A model generated the notes under the pieces. That model had not been told where the DNA came from and did no database searches. It saw nothing but the letters and a program-made list of their open reading frames with translations. Positions 42,801 through 54,800 of a stretch of 64,000 nucleotides of DNA are shown here, piece after piece. Made by a program: the position numbers and the translations under genes. The first letter of the stretch is position 1; each line of letters opens with the position of its first letter. The stretch is from NCBI RefSeq assembly GCF_030867145.1, contig NC_134427.1, forward strand, positions 16,701,001 to 16,765,000. The letters are read 5' to 3'. Source of the DNA: Opisthocomus hoazin (lineage: Eukaryota > Chordata > Aves > Opisthocomiformes > Opisthocomidae).

Positions 42801-45800
42801 CAAGCAAGCAAAAAGGTCTTCCCCCTCTCCAAGCAGATTTTATTTTTTCTGTACAGGTGGTCACTAAAGTGACATAACGATTATACCTTGCTTGGTGAAT
42901 CTGTCAGAACTTCATGAAGGGTTGAAATTTCAGGAGGGCTTCTAGGTAAACCATCATCCTCAGAAACAGCACCTGCATCTTCCAGTTTCCTTCCAGTTAT
43001 AACAAGAGGAGGTGATGCAAGTCTGATGTTCTGCTGCAACTGAAGCTGTGGTTGAACAGAAATTTAGAATATAGACTTTCAACGGCATTGTTTATAGGGC
43101 ACATTTTGGACACTTTTACCCCAGTTGCTTTCATCAGGCATGCAGAATCTCTTAGTTACCAGAAACACTTGAAGAAACAGCCCATTTACAAAAATAGCCA
43201 CTAATAACATTTTATTTAGTTACATTCATAAAGGGCCCATCATTAGAACTGGCTTTGGTACAAAATTAAGATAAAAATCAGTTTTATTCAGTAAGTTACC
43301 AAAGACAGAAATTTCACCATTCCAGAAAATCTACAGCAGTTTAACTCAGTTTAAATTTAAAACTTTAAAAATTCTAGATTTAAGTATTCTTTAAATAATT
43401 ACACTTATCCTGACATCCCAAACAGTCACACTAGGTATTGTCAGTCAGAGGTTCCCAGCCTCAGGTTTATGTGGTCAGCTTTCCTTCAAACAGCTCTTCC
43501 AAATACTGAGAGCCTGTCACCACCCTCACCCACACAAGTAGCTGAGTCCCACTTTTTATACAAATACAATTTAATTCAATTTCTTGTCCACCCTGATGAA
43601 CTGCTTGTTAATTTTTCCCCAGCATCACATCCTGGTACTGTCTACAGCAAGAATGATAACAGCAGCCAGGAACATCTTTGTTTGTAGAGGAGTATGGGGA
43701 TTCTTTTCCAAGATTGTACAAAAGAATGCTCTGGCAGGCCCTGATCCTAGAAAAATAAAACAAAGTCTGCAACCTCACAAGCAGCCAGATGTTCCCTCAA
43801 ACTAAAAAAGTTCAGATCTCAGGAAACACCATTACTAAAATTCTTGGCTTCAGTCTGTCAGCTATGTCAAAGCTGGAATAGAAACAAGGTCTGTACACAA
43901 ACTTTGTCCTTCAACTAAAAACATCTCAACTGAATATTCCTAAGATAAATATGCAGACCTGTTTTTTTCTGTTTCTTTGCTTATTAAACCAGATTGGGAA
44001 ATTCTAGGCCTAATTCTTTGCTCTTCCACAAGCTATGTATTCATTTATAAGACTGTAAAAAAGATCTAAATAGCTGCCATTCTTATTCAGCAAGATTCAC
44101 TTGGAATGTAATTCCTATAGATCTAACAGCCACACAGGGTAGCACAATGTCACCCTTTAATCCATCAGTCCCTCAGTTCACACAGCTTTCTTGCCCTCTT
44201 ACCCACAACAATCCAAGAAGTATCGCTAATATGACCTGCAAGAGCAGGACTGGCGACAAACTGCACGAAGATTGCAATATATGTGCAACACAAGACATAG
44301 AATATACCTGTGCACTTCATGGGAAGGAAAATACAGAAATTCAATTTTGCTTTTCCCTCTTTTCACAACTTCCCATCTTTGATTTATTAAATTTATTACA
44401 TGCAGACAGCAAAGTGTTGTGGCGGAAACTCTGAATTTACAGTCTGTCTTCTGCTAGCAGAAGTTAATTTACATTGCTAAGAAAACAACAGCCTTTATTA
44501 GTGCTTGGCTTTTATTCTGACAAGAGTCAAGCTCATAGAAAAAGGCTGTCTTTTATGGCTACAAAAATAGTGCTGGCAGTATTATGTTACCATGCCTGAT
44601 GATGGATGGATGAAGAGAGGGCACAGTGGACTGGAAATAGCATGTAAAGAGCTTTTTTCGCCCAACAAAGTTCCTTCATATATAAACCTGATTTCTCCTG
44701 CTACTCCTATTGTTATACAAAAAATACCCTGAATTGAAGCTTAGCCTATTTTGCAGTCTTATGGAGGAACAAATTCCTCTGTGCATCTTTTATCACTTAA
44801 CACGTGATGCAATTGTGTGTTGCAACATGAAGCTCACACTGAGCAAAGGAAGAATTTCAATGGCCTTTGGCTGCCTTATCAATGGTTTGTTTTCAGCCTC
44901 TGGAAGAATCCCAAACTTTTATCTCAGTGTTCTGAGCTGGGCAGTTATTTAAATGCAATTAATTTAACCAACAGTTGATAAGGAAGCTGTCAAGGAGGGT
45001 TCAGTATGTGCCTTGGAAGAAGGAAATGACCTAGCAGAATACAGTATCCTTTGCTGGCACAGATCGGAAAATAATTATATAAATACAGCTGTCACTAAGA
45101 GTGCCCTGACATATCCATCATTTCACACACTTGGACAGCTGCTGGTCCTAGCATGTACAGTGAAAACATCAGAGCAAGAATTGCCAAAAAGAATAGGATA
45201 TAAACAATATATAAAGAAAAACAGTGTAAGGGACACACTACAGTATAAATAAATGGCCTTCACCCAAAAGCAGTAGCTACAAAGTAAAGAACGGAAATTC
45301 CACTGGGAGAGGACATGCTCATTAAGGAAAGTTTCCAAGAGTCCATGAACTGGATTCATGTCACTTGCACACTATGAGACCTGGGCAAGGCTGAAAGTAT
45401 CAGGACTGCTCAATGATGCAGCTTCCAAGAGACAGAATAGATCCAAAAGCAGTAAATCTGGCTTTAGACGCTTTAGTCAGCAAAGTCTTCAGGCACACAG
45501 CAGAGTAATCAAGCAACAGAGTTCCCTAGAAGACAGCTAATACAGAGCAGCACCATAAACGAAGGGAAGATGTTCTCACCTGCAAAGTTTTCACTCTCCC
45601 AGGTATGTTTTCCTGAGGCAACATGTCACCTGCCACATTTCCTGATGCAGACTCAAAAATGAAGACGCTGTCATGGGACAAGGCTTTGTTTCCCATGCTT
45701 CCTTTGGGCCTGGGAAGGAAGGAAGAGTGGTCAATGCACTGGGTACAGCCCTCCAACACTTCCCTGCACTACTCCACCAGGGCAGAGGGACCATAAAGAC

Positions 45801-48800
45801 GCCAGGGTGGGATGCCAAACGCTTAACTTCAGATTTCTGCATGTTAGCTGTCTAAGGTAGTTACTGCTAGTTCCTTTTATATTCAGAAGGGAAGAAGAAA
45901 TACTTTTTAGGATGCTGATCAAATGCACGTATCTCTTTTCAGATGTACTCAGCATCTGCACTGAACACACAGGCCAGTCTCTGTAGACGAGAGAAGGAGT
46001 CCATGGCGATTAAGTCAGGTGCTGAGATTTAGTTGGAAGCATGCCACCCTGAGAGATGTCTACAGCGCAAAGGGGGGCAACAGGAGTCCCCTGCCCTCCT
46101 TTGGTGGGAATGTGCCTGGCATGAGACATTCAGGATATAACCTTTGCAGCTCGGTGTGTGTCTTACCTGCCAAACATTGTGGATTATTTTTCTTCTTCTT
46201 GCAAACACAGGCAGAAAATGTAATTCCACTACATTAACAAACTTGATTCAAATCCTCTCAGGTCCAGCAATAAAACCAGTTCTGCTCATCTGTATTGTGA
46301 AGGTGCTTGTGTCCCAAGCATATTACAAAATGTAGATGGGACCAAGTGTCCATGGCCACAGTTACATACCTATCCATGGCCAAGTTAAAATACCTAGGTA
46401 AGATATTCCTGATCTGCTTCTGTGCTCACGGGGTGTTCAGCCCAGTGAAGCACTGACGACTTCCCACAGCAGCTGTTAACTAAGTTGTAATCAACTGAGA
46501 TTGATTGCGGTTGGGCTATTAGGTTTTGCAGGGGAAATTTTGCACTTCTGTGACACAACAACAAAAAGTCCAAATCTTTTATTCACCAAGTTCCACCAGC
46601 ATAGGCAGGCATTGTCTGTACATTACTTTGTCCAAAAGACCACAAGGATGGCCTCTACCAGGATTTCATTCTAGCACTTAACAGAGAAAACTCTTCTGTT
46701 GCTGGCTGCCATCCTTGCAACCCACAAGTTACAAGGATTCCTTGGGTCAGCTGCCATGCAGGCAATGCTCATTGCCTCTGAGAGTTTGACTCTAGGTAAC
46801 AGGGGATCATTAGGAACAGAACTATGACAAGGAAAACCCTGTAAGCCTAACATTCTGCTGCAAGAAAATCAAATAGAAGAGGTTTCTGCTATTTGCCTAA
46901 CCCCAGATTCTCTCTTTATTTAGAAGAAAGCACTGAAAGCCTGTGAACTTTCATAAAGTAAATACATCATGTAAAAAAAAACCCAAACAAATGACTCTCT
47001 TTTTCCTCCTGTGGCTCCATTCTTTACGTCTCTGGAGACAACATCTCTTTTGTCTGCTTGACTAACCCTCCTGTTGCCCCAAAGGTGGAATCGACCAGTA
47101 CACTGAGTCTCACGGTAGGGCAAAAACTGAGTCTACCAGTTACGCTGAGTCTCACGGTAGGGCAAAATAATTTTCCTCTATATTTATGCCCTGTCGAAGA
47201 TAATCTGAGATCTTTCTCTCACAGCACAGGTGAGAGTTTGTGCTTCCTCCTACAATATGCAATAGTTAATTTCTGTGTTAGCTTACAGGACAGCAGTTCT
47301 ACACACAGTAAGGCACTTGCCTTACTTCATCATCAGAGTGAATGAAGCCATCCCACCTTTTTGTGTGTTTGATTTTAGAGTCCTTTTCAGCATGAAAGAC
47401 ACTCTATATGGGCAAGACATAATTTTACTACTTTCGGAAAGAGAGTGTCATGCAATTTTTATTTACTGTAATGTATATTCATTATTAGTTGGCATATTTT
47501 ATTCACTGCAAAGAATGCACATGCATTAGGATGTATTAACCTTTTTAACTGGGTATTTCCTCACTTCCTTTACTTGAAATTCTTTAGCAATAAGAGCTGA
47601 GGTTTCCTTGTTCTTGAGACTGCCAATACAAGATCTGCTTCTTTCTTTCTCTCTCTGCATATGTCTCATATGTGTTTGCAAGAGAATTACTGTATTTTCT
47701 TCTGGCAGTCACAAAAAGAGCATTGGATTAAATATAGAATAACTGCAGCTTTAGTACAGATGAGTCTCTTATGTGCAAATATACATTCATGTGTAATTCC
47801 AGACAGTGTATGTATATTCATGTTGAAGCTAAAGATGCACTGTTAGCTAAACACCCAGATGTTTCAGCCACTGTTTCTCCACACCGATTTCCCTATACAA
47901 ATGCTCAATTCATTCACATGTAGCAACACTTGAGATGCCATGACTGACAAAATGATGGGACTCTACAGCCAGCAATAAAGCCGCTCCTAAACTCACCATG
48001 GCCTGTGCTATCTTCCACTTCTTATTGCTTCAACCCCAATCCTTTTATTAGTGTTTGAGGTAGGGGGAAGAAAGGTGACAATTCCTTCAGGAAGCTGTTC
48101 TCTCAAAAACAACTGCAGCCTGCCAAAAGAGTGAGTGCTCATTACAAAGACCAGGACAATTTTACATCTTGTCCCAGTAGTTTTTCCTGCTCAAGGCTTT
48201 TTAATCAGAATAAGACTATTTGGGACCCAATCTTCCTCTATGTAAGGTCTTTTATCCTTCTGATGATAACAGACAAGAAGTCGTCCATGGCACATGCTTT
48301 AACTTTGCCACCAAGGTTTTTCCATTTCCATTCAAAACTCATACCTCTCAGAACGTAAAGAGGCAGTGGCACATAATGCTCCCTTCCCCTTCACAGATGC
48401 CCAATCCCATTGATTCCCTACAGCCCCTTGACATCTGGGCGCATCCCTTTGGCTGTTACAAGAAGCATTTGGCACATCTGGGGGTTTGGTCTCTGGTTAG
48501 TATTAAGAATTTTAAAAAGATTACATGGTTAAAAAAAAAAAAAAAGGAAAAAAGATAACCAATGCTTCTGCCTCAAGAACAAACAAACAGCAGCATTGTT
48601 CTAGGATTGGTTTTGATATTCTGCATGCCAGAAATGGCAAAGCTCAGGGCCCTGCTATAAACCCTTCACAAACTGTATTTCCACTGGCTTTCAGGATCAG
48701 GTTTTCCAAAGGATTATGTTGTTCAGTCTCTCTAGGTACTTAAAAAGCGTGCTTATGCCATGCAGGGTCTGGACATGATAGGGTTTTCAAGTAACACAAA

Positions 48801-51800
48801 CATATCCTCTAAATTTTTTGGACAGTCCATCTAATCCTATCTCTAAGTGAAAAAACAGAGGGGTTTTACTCAGTACCTGATCTCTGATCTTGCAAAACAG
48901 TTCATAACCACTGGAGGATAGCGCTGAAGTAAACAGCAATTGGACTTGAAGTACTTGGTTAAGGGCAAGAGAAAGAGTTCACACCCACACCGTCTCTGGA
49001 GCAGACAGCTGATTTTAAGCCAGATCATCCCTCCTGTGGGCTGATGGGGTAACCTCAGTTGTTCCTATGCTTTTTGGACTGGGTTAGCTGAGTCACTCTA
49101 ATTTCCCTTACCCCATAGGACTGGTTGTGTGGTCACTTACTCTGTTGCTGTTATGCCAACAAACAAAATAAAGAGATTGTTGTTTCATTCCCAGATCATT
49201 TCCATGATGCAGTTGCACAAACACAACAGAGAGAGTGGAGGAAGGTGGAGCATGGAGGAACAAGCACCCGTGAGAACGTAACATCTATAAACTGTTCTGC
49301 CAAAAGAAATGTAGTGTCCAGCTCCACCAATGCCTTATCTGATAATACAAAGCACCTGGCAGCAATGCTGGTTTCAGCATGTCCCACTCTAGTCACCCAT
49401 TCCTGCCCTCAGCCAGTGTCACACCTGTCCAACGTCTCCTCCGACAAAACACTGCAAACCATAGGATGTGGCCGGTGGTTTGTCACACTTTGTCAGTCTG
49501 GAGCGCTGCAACCCAAGGCTTAAGGTAATCTGAAGAGAGGCCTGGCTGAGGGGGAGTATGAGAACGGTGGGGAGCTGGAAAACAGCCAAATTATAGGTTG
49601 CCAGATACCTATCCATGACACCCCTGGCAAGAGACACAGCCATGTTCAGAGGGTTGTCCCACCCCAGACTCAGAGACATGCAATGTAAGTGTTGTGTAGC
49701 TTGGTGGTCTAAGGCAAAGCAGTGTTCGCAGTGCAAGCTAATAGCTTGTATGACACTAACTGAAAAAAAGGACAAGTTTTTGAACCATCACCATTCAGGG
49801 ATCTGAGAATCGCTCTGGACACAGCTTGCAAACCTCACTCACATGCAGAGCCCTTCAGGGGTAGCTGACACAAAACTTAGAGGCCTCCAGTTGTTATCTG
49901 TACCTAAATACTACATAAGAAAGTCAAAGCAGCAATCTCATACTGATAATACACCAAAAATACTTCTTTCCCCTTCCTCCAGCCATGACGGAGGGCACCA
50001 TTTATGCTAAAAAATAGCAACTCAACTTCACATGTATTCTCTGCGCTAGCACTACTCAGTCATCATCCTCTCGTAAAGCTGCTGCTGATCAGACCTTTCA
50101 GGACAGGTTTCAAACAATCAAAACGAGCTGGGCTATCTGCAGTTTTAGACTAAGAGGTTGGATCACCCCTGCCCCTGGCTGCCCTCCCCCTCTTCTCCAG
50201 GCTGGCTTTTGAAGCACTAGCAAAGAAAGAGGAAATTCCTGGAATTCCTTCATCAGCATTAGGGTTTGTTTTGCACAAACTTGGACAGAGGTTGCTCCCA
50301 AGGGGCCAGCTCACGCTTTCATCCTACTGCTGTGAGAAGTCCGTTTTTATTTCTTTATTTTCCTTCCCCACCAGCTTACCCAGCCTCCTTCGGTGAATGA
50401 AGTGCAGTAGTGTCGAGCACAGAGATGCTGACATCGCTGCTGGACTGGCTAGGTTTTAAATTACTCTCCCCCCTGGGAGGTGGAGGCTCTTTCCTTTTCT
50501 TCTTGGCAAAGAAGTTCTTGAAAGTCTGAAATTTGGATTTTTTCTTTCCTGCAACATGAGAAAAATGAAAATTTATGGAAGTTGGAGGTGTTGCTTAGCT
50601 TGGAGAATATTATCTCTTAAATTCTGGAGGAAGCCTCAAAGCTAGAGCAGCCCATTCAGTTTTAGTCAGCTCCTTTATAAATAATTCAGCGCTGGAGTCC
50701 AGTGAAAGCTGAAGCTGCAGTTCTTACATTTGCTGCCTATAAAGCAACACTGGCATTAAGCTGACAATAGTGGTGCCTACTTAGGTTCCAGTTTATAAAA
50801 AAATACACCTTATATAGAGAATGTATCTACCTACAACTGAACAATGATCATGCCAATCATACTTAATATATTTTCAATTAAAAAAATTTATGTCAGTGTC
50901 TTTAACTCTTATTGTTCTTTACTTCACTAGGTTTAGTTCTGCTTTCTCTTTACTCAATGCTGTAAAGAGACAACACCTCAAGGATGTTCAATATTTGGCA
51001 AAAAGATTGAAACTGGCAGAAGAACTTCTAAACTCTAAAACCAAAATATCTGTTTCCACATTAAAACACTGCCCCAGAATAAAATCAACAACTCCTCCAA
51101 GGACAATGGAGCAAACTTAAATTAAGACACTGCCCTGCAGGACATGAAACCCCCAAACACAGCAGCCTTAAGAACACAATTAGAAAACCGTTAATCCAAT
51201 TTCAGATTTTCCATTGTCCAAATGAAAAGAAATACAAAAAGAACAAAACAAACCTTACAAAACATCACTGACTGCTTTCATTTTTAATAACCTAAGATAC
51301 TTTAACATTCTTATTTATATTTTCTTTCAGCACACAAGTGCTGCATTTTGTCACTGACCCTTACATCGAGGGGTCAGATTGGAGTGGTTTGGGCCAAACT
51401 ATTGTACTAAGACCCCTGTGATTGACTTAAATACATATGCAGAGCAATAACATCACTGCATATCTGAGCCAAATTCATTGTTCAATTAATACTTTACAGC
51501 AGCTGGCATAATAAATGCCCACAGCTGGAGGATTCCTTCATAAACAAGGCATTATTTCAAAACAATTATTGTCTTCTCCCAGCAACGATTTAGTCGGCGA
51601 TGCTCTGTCTCAACGTGTGGCCTGTACGTGTAGGGATCTCTGCCAACGGGCCTTATCTGGGCTGAAACTGTGCCACCGCACAGCTGCATCAGACAGTAAC
51701 CACTTTGAGAAATAAACAATGATACTGAGATCTACTCTCCCTGTCTCCTCCGTGCTCTCAAGGCCAGTGCCAGCACCATGCGTCAGGACATACAAGGATG

Positions 51801-54800
51801 CTACTACACTGTCTGGCACGGACTGACGAAACGGCTACCTCTGCAGAGCAGCAGCAGCCAGGGGAGACCTGCATGTTGCTTTTCAAGTGACTTGGGCTGT
51901 CACTGAGACCAAATTATCTTTCAAACCATGTACAGTAAAACTAGCAATGGAGTCCTAATCATCCAAATAATAATGAGATGTGGTGCTCCTATGGAGGGTT
52001 TATCAGTGCAAGACCTTTTCGTCTTCCACTGCTGCTTAGCAGGCAGTAAGCGAAGGAGATAGTCACAGAAAACATGCACGTTATATTGCCTGCCCCAGAC
52101 TACAGAGATGACCTCGAGGCTTTGGGATTTGTTAAGACTCACAGGGCTCAATGAGTTTCGTGCTACACCCACAGCAAGAACTGGTAAAAGAAGACAGGCC
52201 ACACAGCAACCAGAAGACCATGGTACCTCTCAAATAAAACAAGAGTGTTGGGTGTCCTTTAGAGAGTCTCTAGAAATGCCTCCCAGCCATTCCTGCCATT
52301 TGTATCAGCAGTTAGACAACGTATGTGGTGTTCTCCCAGGAACCTTGTCAAAGCTGAGTTGGTTTATTTTACATGAGAAAAATAAAAGACTAAAAAGTTT
52401 CATGGAAGCAGTGCCCCAAAATTATCAATTCAGCAACATCTGCTAACAAAGTCCAATGACTCAAAGAACAAAACAGTTGACTGCTATATGCAGAGGGCTC
52501 TACAACTTCAAGGCAGTTTAAAAGAAAAATGAAGACACTGTCACATACACTAGTCAGCTGACAGTGGTATGGACAGGAAGCAAATTCAATTTCCAGAGGA
52601 CCAGAGCAATGTGTAAAACAAACCAAAATCCCACAACACAATAACAACAAAAAAAGAAGTGATCTTAAGGACACTTGAGAGAAACAGACGTAATTCCTAC
52701 CACAAAGAATAACATTGCCAAGGTACTACCCCAAATAGTTTTTTAGATCAGAAGTGGTGCCAACTTTAAAATGGAGCCCATGGAAAGGATTTGCAGACAC
52801 TGCCTATGAGTAAACTCCAGCTGGCATGGGACAACACGTGGGTATCATTGTGCAACAGAGCTCTCTGATGCAGACACATCAGTTACTTCAGCGCCTTCTC
52901 TAGCCTCTAATACCCCCTCAGCAATAATTCTCCTTCAGCCACGCTCTGCTCAGCTGCATGCCTTCAGCTGCTTCAGATGCATGAGAAAACAGTAAGTCTC
53001 CCTGCAGTTCCAGAAGATGGGCACTTGCCATATTATTAGGAAAAAAAAAGATACAATCACTACTAGACACTTAGTGCTGCATGCAGATAAAAACTGTGGG
53101 ACTGCTCTACGTGAGAGCATTTGGCTACGAAGACATCGTTCAGAAAGATGGTGTTCATATTCGTTTCCTGCTGTGAACAGTTGTGCGCTGGTTTCACACG
53201 CCGTAAAAAGATGCCATATTTAATTTAAAGGTGTCTACATTTCAGTGCACTGTGAAGTGGCCCAACATATCACCAAACTGGTAGAGTACTCTATGGTACT
53301 TGAACTAATATACAGGAGGATCTTACTACTTAAAATGGAAAAAATTCATTGCATAACAAAAATCCAGTCAACGCAAGGAGAGAAAATCCAAGCTCAGACA
53401 ACTATGCCTATTTCCCCCTTCATCCACTGATTAATGATGACTCATAATTTATGAATTCTTATGGTTACCAATCTTTAATTTTATGGCACTAAAAATAAAA
53501 GATTAAATTTAAAGGCTACTGCTATAAAAAGCAAAAGCCTTCCCAAAAATTAGTTGTTTATGCTAACTATGATTTAGCCCACTATAACAGAAAATGAGCA
53601 GGAATAAGCATTTTGCTTTCTCTACAAAGTTTGGTTATTCTGTATTTTTTACTGTTTGTGTACTGCCTATTTCATTGTTTCTCCCATGCACAAAGAGAAT
53701 TAACTCATGTCTTTCTGCTCTTTGCATGGTTCTTCCCTATAACAAGATAGAAAAAGATGCTTTTCCCAGTGCCAAATTGAGACTGTAAAAAGCAAAGGGA
53801 ACATCTGATTTGTGAGCTCATTTATGATATTTAAATTAGGCAGTTAATATTGGGATCTTCTATGCTCTCTGATTTCCTAAGCTGCGTTCAAGACCCATTT
53901 TCCATTTTTTCCTACAATCAAAGGACTAGATACTTTCACCAACAAAAACACGTGATGAAAAAACCCCACAGATAAGATTCTCACAAAATACCATTACTCT
54001 AGCTTCATAAAAAGTACCTGATATTGCCAGAAAGGCACTTTAATCTTGGAATTCAGTAAGACTAACATTGGGTGCCGACAGTTTTTGAACAGTGATCTGG
54101 TTACTGCCATCAAGAAGGAGCAGCATGCACTGAAAGCCCTCTATTACTAGTCAGACAGTAAGGTAAACCTGAAGAAATTAATCTGATTGACTAGAATGTG
54201 AAGGTTAGGAATTTTAGCCTCCTACAGCCTTTACATGACAAGCCAATTAAAGCTATGAACAACACGAGGTGAGGCAATCCTACGTTACATGGGAAGTAAA
54301 AGATTCTAAAATGGCTTTAACCAGGCCCAGTCAAGTGTCTCTTGAATACCTGAGCACAGCAGCCTTAACCTTTTTTTAAATATTGGTTCAATTAGGGACG
54401 GAAATATTCCTGGTGGGTTTAGAGCCAACACTTACAACAGCAAGTCATCTCCTGCCTTCCCTGACACCCAGGTCAGAATTTGATCCATTTTCTGAGTCTC
54501 CTGGTGAACCCAAGTACAAAATTTGCATGCGTGGGTTTCACACAAGTTCACCAGTGTGCCATGGATAGCACTGGACTATGTGATAAACTAGATTATAAAT
54601 CTAAGAAACCAGCCGCTGCTGAGCATCCATCATTACAGTTTCTTCACCCCAATCTATCCGCGATGCAGAGTTCAACTAACAGTCATTTTGCTTCTCTGTT
54701 CTACCAATATTCTGATCGTGGCAAATATATTTCTAAAGGATAAAGCAAGACAACCTTTGAAACACAAACATTTAAGACGATGGTGAGACATCAGCCATAT

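Larger units (their letters stand above)
45710..50379 (-). other. KIAA1210 intron 2
   Basis: A 4670-base GT-AG intron. It contains the short tandem duplication at 47094-47167 and an A15 run at 48531-48545. No exon was recognised. Confidence 0.8.
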
